This document shows positions 10,360-22,829 of a stretch of DNA of 64,000 bases, one piece after another. The stretch comes from Schistosoma mansoni. Lineage: Eukaryota; Platyhelminthes; Trematoda; Strigeidida; Schistosomatidae. The stretch is from assembly GCF_000237925.1 (NCBI RefSeq), contig NW_017386098.1, forward strand, positions 62,001 through 126,000, read 5' to 3'. Under the pieces are notes generated by a model. The model saw nothing but the letters and a program-made list of their open reading frames with translations. It was not told where the DNA came from and did not search any database. A program made the position numbers and the translations under genes. Numbering within the stretch: position 1 is the stretch's first letter; each line of letters opens with the position of its first letter.

Positions 10360-10970
10360 GTAAGGACAGTTTATTTATTTATTTAAACACATAAATATTG
10401 GTACAAGGAAGCACCAGATAAATATGCGCCTCACAAATCTCATTTGATTTGTGTGAGGGCTGTGATACTGCCCAGGTGCCCAGACTGAAGCAGGTGGTTT
10501 TCTTAGGGGACCACACTAGGAGCCTTTGACCTAAAGGTCTAGTCCACAAGGCAGTGAAGCATCGTAAGGAGATACAGTCCCATGGTAGCCGGTGACCAAC
10601 AGTTGGTTCATACTCCATTCGTTCCTTCAGGATACTGGAGCCCATGTGCACCATTGGTTTGGAATCAGGGTTTTCCAACTCCCCTAGGTGGATCCTCTAT
10701 ATTCACCAACCCGGTTAAAGCGCTGGACATTCGCTTTTCGTCCTCTCACTTTTGTTAACAACACCCCCGCCACGAGAAGGCAGCGAGTAGGACTTCCCTG
10801 GCAAAGGCTACATATTCGCGTGGCCATATGAGAGCATTTCGAGAGGGAGAGCGGACTCTCCCCACTCTCGGTCGTACCAGGGCATTTGGGGGCCACAGTA
10901 ATTTCTTTTAATTGAAATTTATTTTTACAACCTTCTTGATCTGGACTTTCGAAACCTTCGGTCACATGTT
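10360..10970 (-). repeat. GC-richer unclassified repeat with long antisense open frames
   Basis: Base composition jumps well above the flanks. On the - strand two adjoining readings, 10965-10684 (93 codons) and 10678-10379 (99 codons), contain CPGTTESGESPLSLSKC, KANVQRFNRVGEYRG and PTVGHRLPWDCISLRCF. They lack any domain I know. Similar peptides occur, as far as I recall, as spurious proteins in schistosome gene sets, which would fit a transposon-derived repeat; that recollection needs a search. No terminal repeats or target duplication were found. Confidence 0.5.
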
Positions 10971-11504
10971 ATTTCCCACAATAGTTAATATTGTGTTACA
11001 ACTACTCATGATCGCTTCATTGCACTCCAGTCGATAATTCCTGACTTTCATTAAGAAATCTGAGTAACATTACTGACTCGTAAAACATAATAAATTTTTA
11101 CCCAGTTAATTGCCTTCATGTCAATCGTCCTACCAAAAGAACTGTAGATTTTAAACATAATCTTTGTATCAGTAGTTCGCAGTTATACTTTCTTGCAAGG
11201 ATTCGTCCGTCCTTTTTTACATACATGAAGTGTATTTTAAATTAACTTGTGACATAAATGTTTCCTATTCGCTTGCAACTCCCGGTTGTCCTTATTTTTA
11301 TTAAGTTGAGATTTCATCCTCTTTGAGATCGCTGCCTATTGTATGTAGTCGTTATCTGACTTATTTGGTTTCTTAGGTATATTGTCACTAAGTGGTACTC
11401 TAAAGCGAGTACTTGTCTCAACCTTGCGTTAAGAATCTTTTTGTAGTGCATATGCTTATCTCCACTATGGTTCATATTTGTTTATTTGACTACGAACTCC
11501 ACGA

Positions 11505-11524
11505 ATTATTTTCTCTTACTTCAG
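11505..11524 (+). promoter_or_regulatory. Splice acceptor 28 nt upstream of the PRIM2 start
   Basis: A pyrimidine-rich run ending TCTTACTTCAG stops at 11524, followed by a short leader and the ATG at 11553. In schistosomes such a site can receive either a 5' UTR exon or the trans-spliced leader. The sequence cannot tell which. Confidence 0.45.
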
Positions 11525-11552
11525 ATCCCATTAAGCTATACATTGATAGATA

Positions 11553-14500
11553 ATGGAGTTCAAGTCTCCTGCAGTCGCAAAACATAAACTTATCCGCCTT
11601 CAGTTTTATAATTGTCCACCAAGTGATATTATCGAACTAAATGAACTAGAAGATTATGCCGTTCATCGTATTCGAGTGCTAAAATGTGTCGAGGCTGTAG
11701 GGCAAGATTATATTCGAGGCACCAAGGATTATGACGATAAAATGATAACGGAATTAACAAAGATAAGCGGCTTCGGGAAGATATTTACTTCTCCTTCTTC
11801 CTCCTTAAAGAATGCAAAGGAAGACATTCACAAGGACATTGTTTCTCATTTTATTCTACAGGTAAATCGCCATATCTTTGCGTCTTAGTAAGATGTGTTT
11901 ATTTTGTATGTATAAAAATTCAGTTTATACCCTGTAGATAAAATTTCATTGTGTTTTTGCGATATATTTAGTAACGAAAATTATTCATGTATGCTCCCAT
12001 ATAGCTACTCAAAGTACACGAATTTTCATCTTGAGATAATGTACGGATATGTTAATTCAAGCACTAAATTTTTAAACAATTGGTTGCTATTTGAAACACT
12101 TCTCCACCTACTTCAGTTTAGAATATTCGAGCAGTATCACTAGTCCTCACACAAAAAGCAATACTCAAACCCGGCTAAATAAATCGGTATTCGGTCAGTA
12201 AGTTTCATCATTTTCACTTTTGTTTTGTTTACGTGACCCTCAGTAATCTCAACTCTTAGTTTAACCACATGACGTAAGGTAGCTAAGCATACTGTTTATC
12301 TCACTTATCTTGGGAGTCTCGTCAGCCCTGGTGGGTTGTTAACTGTCGAGGTCTCAGCATAAATTTAAAAAGCTCTTTAGATTATCTGGTTTTGTCCACT
12401 TGTTGTGAACATGGGACATCTGTCTGCCTATAAAAGGGCTGTAAAACGTGGTTTCTCATATTAAAGGATATATGTAGACTACTAGTACTTGTTCATAGAT
12501 GTCCTCGAAGAGAGACCATCGCTAAACTTAAAGGAATGATATGAAATTGGTTGATAAGGTCGTAAATAAGTTTTTTATCTTGTCTATAATAGCTCTCCAC
12601 TTCGTCTTTTGCACTGTTGCTGTTTGATTTCATGTATTCATTGGTGACTTATTGTATGGAGGATTTTTTCGATTAGTTATAGTATGTTCACCCGATACTT
12701 TAGAGTATAGCTCAGAATTACACAGTAACCTGCTTTGTCCTCTCCAATATCTTTAGCAAGTAAGAAGAACGCCGGATGTTGGATGGACAAATAATTGTAG
12801 CAGCTGTTTTTATGCAATTCGAAGCTCATGTCATCCTCAAGTGAGATTTGTTTGTACATTACATTTGTCGTGACAAGTGACTGAAAATAATTCTACGGAA
12901 CAGTATATGATTCTCTCATTTTGCTCTAGACCTTAAGGGAGATTTAACATAGTACTTGTAAAAGTGTCCTAACTTTTTATCGTTTGACGTCCTAAAGTTG
13001 TTGATCATTTAAATTGGTTTCGGTACAACAGATTGACTATTGCAACCCATCAGTTTTCGTTATCATGTTGTTTTACAATATTTGCTGACACTGTATAATC
13101 TATGTTGTATTGAGGTCCTAATTTGAAACATTCGTGGATACATCTCAATGCTTCATTCTGATCAATAACTTCTAAATAAAGACTCATGAATGTCCAGTAT
13201 TTCTGGTTCAAATTTCATTTCACTTCGAGTGATGATGTCTGTCTTGTAAACCCGTTTGATAAAATGTAGCCGATATGTGATTGTTTGACTTCCAGACCGT
13301 TAAATATTTACGGATAAGCAAAATCAATGAGAAATCCGAACGCAGATACACATACATTTGCACCTGCTTGCATCCAAACGTTTCTCCAAGCAGTTAATAA
13401 CACGGCTTTATCAAAAACACTAAATGTGAAGTTGTTTTTTAAGTTCTTCACATGACTGCTTTAATCGAGGTACCGTTGCTATTTTCCGTTTAGGTTGCTT
13501 ACTGCCGTAGCGAAGATCTACGTCGATGGTTTGTTCAGCAAGAAGTAGATTTATTTCGATTTCGATTTCTCAATGAACGCAACAATTCTACTTTTGGTTC
13601 AGAAGTTATTTCAAGATTTCTCTATGAAAATCATCTCCATTTCACCCTTATGTCCGATTCCGAACGAACAAATTTACTAAATTATTTAATAGCGGGTACA
13701 GCTACTGTTGGAATTGATCATAATACTACTGCATTTTACAAAGTGAGTAATCTGTTCTAAATGAAGTATTAAGTTTCACGATAACTAACGTCACTTTCAG
13801 TGTTTTAAAATCAATAAACTTTGTGAATATTACCAACGATAAGATTTAGGAGCACCTTTTGTTTCTTATGCAATTTGTCAATCGAAAAATCATATTCCAA
13901 CACAGTCAACCACAAAATTTGACAAACTGGTGCCCACCATTTACTCTAATAAATATGTTTTGGGCATAGTATTTGATTCCTTATACTTCGTACTGACTTT
14001 CAATGGAGCTATTTAATCCTCTGGAAAAGTAAGTGGATGGAACTGGGGTCGCAAATAGTAAAATTCAGTTTACTGCATATTTAGTACATAGCAATATAGA
14101 TTCTCATTATTCGGTGTTTGAAACCGAATGCAAATCATTCACACTACATGTCAAGACAGTACATTTTGATACTTTCATTCACTATGTAAATATATTAGCG
14201 GCTCCAACTTTAATCCAGTAAAAGAAACTACTACCCTTTTCTTTCCTGCCCTGCTAACTAGAGAGAGAAGTCTGGTTTCGTAATGGAAGCTTCGCTGGTG
14301 ATGACCACGACAGAATTTAAAAAATGTATTTTAGGTTTGCCGGTTATATATCAGTTATAACGATTAGAATTTATGAACTGAATGATTCACTGTACACATA
14401 GTAAAGATCCACTGAAATTTCACAAAGTAATGGTACGAAAATGTGTGGAAAGTCAACCTTACAATCACATTAAGTCAGTACTGGTTTTCTTCTTTATAAG

Positions 14501-17500
14501 TTGTAGTCGGGCGTTGCACATCCCCAACAGAATCCTTAGTTTATCGTCTTGAGATCTGGGACAAATATAAAGCTATTAAATTTGTCACATAATTTTTAAA
14601 GTGAAAAAGGTATCTAAACTAGTGATAATTACCTCACTTTTTGATTAATAAGGCTTTCTCCTTAGATCATTCTACTTCATAGTATTGAAATCCTCACACA
14701 GCTTGGTCCTGCAGAAGCCCATTTGTGGCCAGAGTAGCTGTTGTAACGTTTTTCACTGAGACACTACATGGTCTATCTTTAAAGATCTGAAGGATCCAGT
14801 AGTTCAATCGAAATCATATAAAGTGTCGTTGGATGCCAACAAAGAAAGCATCCTAGGTCTTTCTCATTAGTTCTAACCATCACCATGTTTCATATATAGC
14901 TGTCTGATCTGACGGATTATCGTATAGTAAGATGGAGTTTCCAAATTTAATTACCAAAGTTAAGATTCAATCGCATCTTGTGTCTCATGTATCCATTTCC
15001 CATCAATAATGTATCGGCACACATCTTCATAAAGAAGAAATTCTATATTTTCTTATCATACAAAGCATTTGATGTGAACAGAGACTAGAGTTAGAAAAAA
15101 AGACAAGATTAAAGGATAAGATGGCACGATATTTTAAGTAAAAAAAAGTTGGGGAAAGAATTGAAAAATTGTGAATGTTCGATAAAGTGGCGTTAAAAGC
15201 GTCCTGAATAAATAATGATTATTCCCATCACATTTTCACGTTTTTAGTTCTAAATTAAACGTCATTTGTTATGTCCGGCCATGCATGGGATAGGGGGTTT
15301 ACAAATCTCTTATGTACACATAAATTGGGGTGAAATGTACGAATTACTATGGCTTCTGCTATATGAAGGAGACTAGAACGAACTCCGTTGGGAAATGATG
15401 GAGGTGTACGATAGATCACTCGAGATAATTTCGATATATCTACATTATGACCACTATCAATTAGATGTGCCTAGATAGAACTGCGTATTGTTCTTATCTG
15501 GCCCTTCCCAAACCATGCTGGTATATGTTCACTCATTCGTTGGTTAAGTTGCCTAGTAGTACGCCCGATATAGTTATCTCCATAGGAGCAGCTGAACTTG
15601 TAAATGCGCATAGAGGAGGCCAATTCAGGTAACTTTTCCTTCGTTTGAGTAGACATCGCTGGTCGACTCGAAAAAGTCAACGCAAGATTGGCTGAGTAGA
15701 ATGTTCTGTTAATTGCTTTCGTTAACCTATCTTTCAGAGTATCACTAGCCGCACTCCAGTTGAATTATAGTTACATGTATAAAGGTTTCTTTCGAACAGT
15801 TAAAATCTCAGACTTCTTCATTGTATCATACATGAACTTCTTAATGAATGCACTAGGGTAGCCGATCTCTGTCAGTGAGTTATTGGTAAATTCCAATTCC
15901 TGACTCAAAGTATCTACTGAACAGATCTTTCTTGCTCTACTAGTTGGGCATCTAACCAAATTTCTCTTATATTGGGTAGGTGTAAAGCTATAGAAGTGAG
16001 TATATTGGTAGGCCGAGGGACTTTTTCTATACACACTTCTACTTAACGAGCCATCACTTCGCCTGCTTATTGTGACGTCAAGAAAATTCAGCTTACTGTC
16101 ACACTCGCCTTCAACAGTGAAACTAACCTCTGAATGTACACTGTTGAACTGTTCTAGTAGTTTATCCTTACTGGTGTTCTGATCTACGACAATGTGTCGT
16201 CGATGTAGCGGCAGTATAGATCGAGCTTCTTAATGGCCTCACTAATTGGTCCATTTTCTAGCTTTGCTAGGAAGAGATCAGCTAGAATCGAGCCTAGAGG
16301 TGACCCCATGGCTATTCCGTCCATCTGTTTATAATAAGTATTGTTGAAGACAAAATGGACATTCGTCGTACATCTTAAGAGAAATTCCTTCAGACAATCT
16401 TCAGGCAAGCCAATGTTGATTTGTTTTTCTGATATTTGCTTGCATGTAAACTCAGAGGAAATTTTTGCCTAATTTCACGGCAATCACATATCGAGTTTTG
16501 TATTTTGTTTTCTTTTTTGCTTTCTAGGTTCATTTTACTGAAGTTCCGGATCTTATTCGATCTAGACGAGTTTTTGTACAGGGAGGATATGCGTTTGTAC
16601 CAGAACCTGACTTAGTCAGTCTTGTTGTTTCTTGTTTTCGTACTAGTTTATCACGCAACTTAGCGCATCTTGGATTGACTCTGTGTTCCAGAACTGTATG
16701 TGAAGAAAATCGGGTTTTACCTTTATTATCATCTCTATCCAATCGTTATCTTGGTGAGGACTATTCAATTAAAGCACCTGTTACTGGATTAGTAAAAGCT
16801 GATGATATAGAAGGTTTCTCGAGACAACCAGGTCTTTTTCCGCCCTGTATGGCACAGTTACATGAAGCTCTCAAAGTACATCACCACTTGCGACATTCCG
16901 GTAGAATGCAGTATGGTCTATTTTTAAAGGTTAGCTCTAATTAAGGCACAAATAATTAGACGTTTAATGAAATCTTTCTTTTTCTGCTAGTGACTGTTTT
17001 GGATTTGCCGTATGACTTATTCACATGCTTCAGTTTCTGAACATACGACTTTTCTGTTTTTCTAAGTCTTTTGGAATGCTTGAAATCATGTTTACTTGTT
17101 CAGTAGTTCTATTTCTGTTGCAAACAATTGCCAAACCAAAGTAGATCATAGGTTAGCTCTCATTTCACCAAGAATTATAGATCGATACTCCGTTTCCATG
17201 ACTTCATGGAAATGGCGATCCAATACGGTTTTGGTTTCCTGAAATCTCGTTCTCGTAAACGTTAGCTTTACATAGGCTCCCTACAACTGGAGATACGGCG
17301 CTCTTTGGGGGACCACGAGTTTGATATTACATGTGAATCCTTAGGCCTTAAAACTTCACAAAGCTTCCTTAGGGAACAAAAACGTGGTTACATTTGAAGC
17401 AGCAGCTACAACTGGTGACTAGCGGAAACTGTTTCAGCTCATCCAGGCTGTTAGCGGGACATAGATTGCATCAAAGCATGTTCCATGCACGATTGCGTTG

Positions 17501-20500
17501 GTGCACGCTAATTGGCTAATTTTTATCCAATCAGCGCTGGTTGATACTTGGAGAAGACTCTAGAATCTTCTCATATAAAAACTATAAATATACTAACGGC
17601 TTTCTTATTTTGCTTCTTGCTTCCATCTACCCTTGTTATTCGGAATATAATTTATTTCCTGTTCAACCGTGTTCTGATTTGGGGGCTTGTCAAGTGAATT
17701 GGTGTCCAAGAATACTAAGCAATAGGAATAGCTGGGTCGTAGTAAGAGAAAATTATAACAGGCCAATAACAGTCTTATCAGTGGAAAAACTGTAAAGTTG
17801 GTAGCAGGCCAATCAGTGACATCCAAAAGCCCTTAAAACGCTAGACAAATGGTTTCGAGAGATAAATCAACCGTTCTATCTGCCCAGTAGTGTCAATCAG
17901 ACTGTCTTGTGCTTCTTGACGGATGACTACTGATCCATCTATCAAGCCGTGGGTCCTTAAATATAATCCAACTTTCGAAGAGTCAAAATCCACCAGGCCT
18001 AAAACCGGCTGTTTTTAAGAGTAGTATCAAACTTCTGTGAAGAGATCTGACTGTATTGTTTGGATATATTTGGAAAAGAGACTTTTGCGTGATCTTGGAA
18101 TAAAGCGTTCGTTGTTTTCACCTTTATGAAGGACTCGTGTATTTATGCGACCACTAACGGTATAGTTTTTCTCCACTTTGCCTCCCTATCATTAAGTACC
18201 GTCACACTCCGAAGATTGCGAGAAACTCTTGAAGGACTGATTCAAGAGTTTAGTTTTCGTTCAGGTTTGGGATGTATTAATCACGTCCTCACCCTACGCC
18301 AAATTCCATGACAACTCTACACCTTTCGCAGGTCGGCAATCTTCGTGTTTTTTTTTATATCAGGACCACATTCGATTTATCAGAGAGAGTTATACTTTAG
18401 CATTGTTCGATAACAGAAGAGTGTCTTAAAAGTTTATTAGCAGCTTGGAAACTTTGTCGACAAACACATCATGCATAATAAGGGGATATAACTTTCTCTA
18501 CCCACTGTTCCTATCTAGAAATTGAATGAATCAGGTTTGTCGAATCTCGTCATCCCTCAACGTTACCATCGATGACATTCCGGAAACATCTCTTAAGGAG
18601 GTACGCAGTGGTGCAGACATTACCCGAGGAGAGGCTTCAACCTTGAATATCCAGATAATATTTCCCTACTGTTAGATGGCAAGAAGCTATCCAATTTGCA
18701 ATTAGTGTTTGTAAATTTAGCATGTCGTTTGCACCTAAGTGCTAAGCACTTCTGCAAGACTAACCTATACTCTTTGTGGTAAACCGCTAAAAACTGTCTA
18801 AGATTCATGTACCAGGGTACTGTTGACGTAACAGATGAGGTCAATCTGTGTATAGTGAAAGCTATGGCAGTTTTGCGAATGTGAGCCATCTTTGACGTCA
18901 CCATCTTAGGCACTGACTTCGGTGTTTCGTGCATGTTGTACGAATATCACCCAGAAGGCTTCTGCAGACCCTACGACTGTGTGGAAAAAGTTTTCAAAAT
19001 TTGGAGGTCGTGCAATAGGTCTTACATCTCTTAGATTTATGACAGTAGGTTTTCACTTATGCTAGATTTTATTTTTCTCTTCACCATTTCTCATCTAAGT
19101 AGCATTATTAATTTATTTCTTAGCAGTGAATTTTCCACGAATTATATTTCAAATTATAATTTACTACTGTTTATGAGTTGGCTTATATAGTATTTAACTT
19201 ACTATGTCCTTTCCAAATAATATTTTGTTTAGGGTATTGGATTACCCCTGGAAGAGTCACTTAAGTTTTGGCGCAAAGTATTCTCTCCTAAATGTGACAA
19301 TGATCAATTTCATAAAGCTTACGCCTACAACATCAGACATAATTATGGAAAAGAAGGAAAACGTGCAGATTATACACCTTATTCTTGCATTAGGGTAATT
19401 TCTATCTTTTGTTAAACGTTCATTACGGTATGCCAAATTCGTCCTTCAATCCATTGTAGTTGGCCTAAATAGTGTGATTTTTTGTGTTAATGTAGGGAAG
19501 TATAATCGCTCGTCAAATTTTTAGTCTAAAACTGTTATTGATTGTTGACAGATATGTTTGTATATGTCCCAAAGGTTTTTTTATCTGAAGCACACCAGTT
19601 TGATTTCTTGGTGTACATAGAACCTACTTTTTTTTAGTTCAGAACCTGGTTTGGATATTTTTATAAACAATCTGTTTTTACGCTGCATACTACATTTTGA
19701 TGAACATTAAGTTTCGAAGATATTCGACTAATTGTTACATTGAGTTATATAGATCCGCTTGTAAAAAAACTGACGTTATTCGATTGTTTTGCTGTTACAT
19801 GGAATTGTATTTGTTCACGTTTTGGCTCCGTCATCAATTATTTCTGTTTAGCAATCACGAATTCATTTGGCGATAATCCATTTGTTTGCAAAAAATTACA
19901 TCAGCTCATCAAGTTACCAACAAAAAACCAAACTAGCCAATTATCATATGTAAACCTTACTAAACATCAGTCAATAACTTAATAACCTTTTTTATATGAA
20001 TTTATGAGGTTCATCCATCAATACTCCTAAAAGTGCATTGAAAATTTAAGGCTAACAGTGTTAGTAGTCGAGAGTCCGGCTTTGCCAAACTTCTAGATTT
20101 GGAAGTAAGCATCAGTCCTGCTATTCTGAGATAAAAATATTGTTTGAGATTGTACTCATTTTAGTTGAACAAGTGCAAAATACATATAATGTCAATTAAC
20201 TATCATATACTCTGAATGCTTTCAAAATCACATTGTGAAGGCATATTGTTGTTGATTGAATCCATATTTTAGCAAGGAATATATACATAGGGATTTAGCA
20301 TCTTCAAAAACTAATCCATTTCCTTTATTATTTTTAACATAAAGATGCTTTCTACAGATGTGTACTACCTAAGGACTTTAAAAAGGAAAGATGTAATAAT
20401 TACGAGAATATAAGTTTTAATATAGTCATAGATCGGCATAAAATTAGTTTTCAAGACTTAAAACAGGGTTTCGAGATGCAGACAGAAGATGAAATTGTAA

Positions 20501-22418
20501 CAGGATACATACTTTTAATCAAAATGGATGAATTAACAATCAAACCAGTCAATAATCCTGTAAACTAAGTGTTTAGTTGAACCTAGTAAGTCGAATGTTC
20601 AGCAGGGATTAGGACTTTTAGCCGGTATCTGTGTTACCATTACCAAATGTTTTGCTCGTTTCAAAAGTATGTTAATCTACGTCAGTTACTTTTAGTGCAA
20701 TGATTGAAATAAAATGTTTCTACTAGTCGGTTATCTGTAACGTTATAAAAATAATAGTAATTAGCTGCACCCAAATATCCTGAACAGTAGTGTGAAAATG
20801 AAAGGTTAATCATTAATATGTTGTTTTCTTTCCTTATAAACAGGTTTGTAAAAATTTATGTGTAGTCGGTTTATTCTAAAGTAAAAAGAACTTTAGTGTT
20901 ACTATGGATCTCGCGCTTAATGTGACATTCATACCAGCAAAGTCATAGGCTGATGGTATAAACTATATAAGGGTCAAAGACGTACTGATATAATGTTATT
21001 TAAGTGAGATTTAGTACCGTGATATAACCGGGGTTTACAAGAAAGTACTTTTAGAGTAAATGTCTCCTACTATTCACCTTAGATTGCTATGTTTTTGCCA
21101 TTTGTGGTAATGTCTGAGTGTCCAAATCATTTACGAGACTAATCCTTGTGACATTGGTCTATGGGTTTAATTATGAAGGCGACATAGTCCAAGTGTTTCT
21201 CCGTAGTAACCGGTTTCCAAACTAAGTTCAGGTGATATTTCCTCCTGGAGCTCATTTGACGGTTTTTGATGTCTACAGGTAGGCCATGGGTATCCACCAA
21301 TATGGCTTGAGCGCCAGGGATCCGCCTTTATTTCCTGCTATCTGGAAAGAGGAGATAGACACACGGCTGTGCTTGGGTTTCAAAAAAAGAAAAAGTCCCT
21401 ACCATCTCAGAGTTTTAATCATACCTATCTGAAGTATATAGGTAGTTTTTCGTCATAATCGTCTGGCTTGGTGCATAGTGAACCCGTTAAATTTGTGACG
21501 TACGAGTGGGATTAGCCATGCTATGAACGAAAACTAGTGTAACTATTCGGTTACAATTTGATGAAACTCAGGATAGACTTTTTGGTTTCTCAGAAATGTT
21601 CATCGCGTCTGGATAATCTTGATACATCAGTTAACAAACGTTTGTTTATAAGTATTATTACTAAGGTTTAACCAGTTAATTTCGAGTGAATTGAGCATTA
21701 GGTGGATTGCGTATGGTAAAAAAATAATGATACATTTGTAATTATCCTAATTAATAGAGAAATTGAATATCTGACGTTTTGAGAACTGATGTGAACCGCT
21801 TCTTTATGAAATAAATAGCTGAATCAAATTAACACTTGTTTAAATCTACTTTTTGGGACACTAAAAATAGATTCGTATTGTTTCCTTATACCAGATATCT
21901 CATATATACATCTTTTTAAAAATGTTTTTCGAAAGCTTACATGTTTACCTTGTTTATCCGTGTATCATTATTCACTTCTACCTATGGCTTAGATTGTATC
22001 AGGCAGTGCTCCAGGAGCGGGAGATTATCACGGTTGTCCTTTTCGGCATATGGACCCCGAGCTTCTTCGCCAACGTTTACTGTCAGGTGGTCGTCTGTCG
22101 TTAGATGTTGTGGAAACGATTGTTTTGCGGGCAAAAGAAAGACTTTACCACCTAAGTTGTCGTGAATATTTACGTGGGATGTTGAAATTGAGTGTAGACG
22201 ATATATCTGGAGTAACCATTCACCATCCAAATCAATATTTTGAAGAAGCTCGAAAGATATTACAAGGTAACAAAAATAACTCTACAGTTGACAAAATCCA
22301 TGTGAAGAAAGTTAAATTGTATAACGGTGATGATGACGACAGGCTGCTTCAAGCCATTGACATTAGTGATGCAAGCTTTACCTCGTCTATCAATGGTGAT
22401 GACAGCCTAATATGTTGA
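11553..22418 (+). CDS. PRIM2: DNA primase large subunit (p58), five coding exons
   Basis: PRIM2 partners the catalytic primase subunit in the nuclear DNA polymerase alpha-primase complex that makes RNA-DNA primers. Exons are 11553-11861, 13494-13742, 16528-16929, 19233-19394 and 21993-22418; every junction is GT-AG and phase 0. The product is 515 residues (human about 509). The N-terminal helical domain includes [14 protein letters not shown] joined to [17 protein letters not shown], and RFRF. The C-terminal iron-sulfur domain has [58 protein letters not shown] and HLSCREYL. The four cluster ligands are Cys293, Cys372, Cys389 and Cys430, matching human 287, 367, 384 and 424. [14 protein letters not shown] closes the conserved part and an acidic tail follows. 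A polyadenylation signal AATAAA lies at 22806. Introns of 1.6-2.8 kb hold transposon debris. The identification is secure. Confidence 0.96.
11862..13493 (+). other. PRIM2: PRIM2 intron 1
   Basis: Begins GTAAAT and ends TTTTCCGTTTAG. I see no mobile element in it that I can name; open frames at 11949-12143 and 12677-12859 are chance. Confidence 0.8.
15270..16490 (-). mobile_element. Penelope-like element, 5'-truncated, in PRIM2 intron 2
   Basis: On the - strand, in order: [16 protein letters not shown] and [11 protein letters not shown] (palm of a Penelope-type reverse transcriptase, 16408-16184), a connecting region with FLDVTISR near 16090 and [17 protein letters not shown] (16034-15771), then a GIY-YIG endonuclease, [19 protein letters not shown] and MSEHIPAW (15680-15471). 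The C-terminal stretch ends with [11 protein letters not shown] and AWPDITND near 15290. The frame is interrupted by a few stops and shifts, and the 5' half of the reverse transcriptase is absent. Schistosome Penelope-like elements are known (for example Cercyon). It sits antisense to PRIM2, its upstream edge about 40-60 bp from the exon 3 acceptor. Confidence 0.85.
17150..17690 (+). mobile_element. LTR-like fossil with promoter and primer-binding-like site (PRIM2 intron 3)
   Basis: The stretch has a promoter arrangement of a retroelement LTR: ATTGGCTAAT and ATCCAATCAG CCAAT-type boxes near 17510-17535, a TATA box ATATAAAAACTATAAATA near 17573-17590, and downstream GATTTGGGGGCTTGTCAAG near 17676, resembling a proline-tRNA primer-binding site right after an LTR. 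No coding body was recognised and no partner LTR lies nearby, so it is a fragment and broken. Family unresolved. Confidence 0.35.
18100..19000 (+). mobile_element. Decayed LINE reverse transcriptase remnant in PRIM2 intron 3
   Basis: Frames on the + strand give [20 protein letters not shown] near 18240-18308 (family form EQSGFRSGRGCIDHIFTLRQ), then [19 protein letters not shown] near 18322-18383 (form VFLDLKAAFDSVD), then [20 protein letters not shown] near 18640-18700 (form LEYADDIVLLGEDAGKLQSL) and [14 protein letters not shown] near 18834-18876. Order and spacing fit a reverse transcriptase with many lesions. The clade is unresolved. It is in the same orientation as PRIM2. Confidence 0.6.
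20330..20545 (+). mobile_element. Short decayed LINE scrap in PRIM2 intron 4
   Basis: [18 protein letters not shown] at about 20367-20420 resembles the RTE block IPKKGDLSKCDNYRGITL, followed by [20 protein letters not shown] near 20430-20490, which resembles the following NRMKDSVDAQLRDQQAGF region. The similarity is weak but in the right order. Confidence 0.4.
21655..21850 (+). repeat. Dispersed repeat family A, copy 2 (PRIM2 intron 4)
   Basis: Matches the block at 7640-7830 in the same orientation, with GAATTGAGCATTAGGTGGATT, TAATAGAGAAATTGA and TCTGACGTTTTGAGAAC as landmarks; clearly diverged. Confidence 0.55.
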
Positions 22419-22805
22419 TCGCTAATGCTTTTATCATTTCCGTGTATGGTTTTTGTCAGTCATTTTTAGCTCTTAATTGGTTCAATTACATATTTTGAAA
22501 AGTTGAAGAAAAAAATTGAATTGAACGTACACAGAATCTTATATGCTTGAAGTTCCACCGTTTTTATTGTTCTCGATATTTTTGATTATGATTCTTATTT
22601 TCAATTAAAAATGCTTAAATTTTCCATTTCCTATTCGCTTTTGCATAGTAAAACCAAAACAATTCAGCCATCTGTCGATAAACATCCTATTCCGTATCGT
22701 CTGTTACAAGTTTTCCGAAGCTATGTTCATCCTCTACTTTCTATTTCTTGTTTGATGTTCTTTGGTTTCTAATTAGTGTGTGTATCAGAGTACCCTTTTT
22801 AATGA

Positions 22806-22811
22806 AATAAA
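22806..22811 (+). terminator. Candidate PRIM2 polyadenylation signal
   Basis: AATAAA about 390 nt past the PRIM2 stop codon, in an AT-rich 3' region without an earlier perfect hexamer that I noticed. Confidence 0.4.
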
Positions 22812-22829
22812 ATAATAACGGATATTCTA

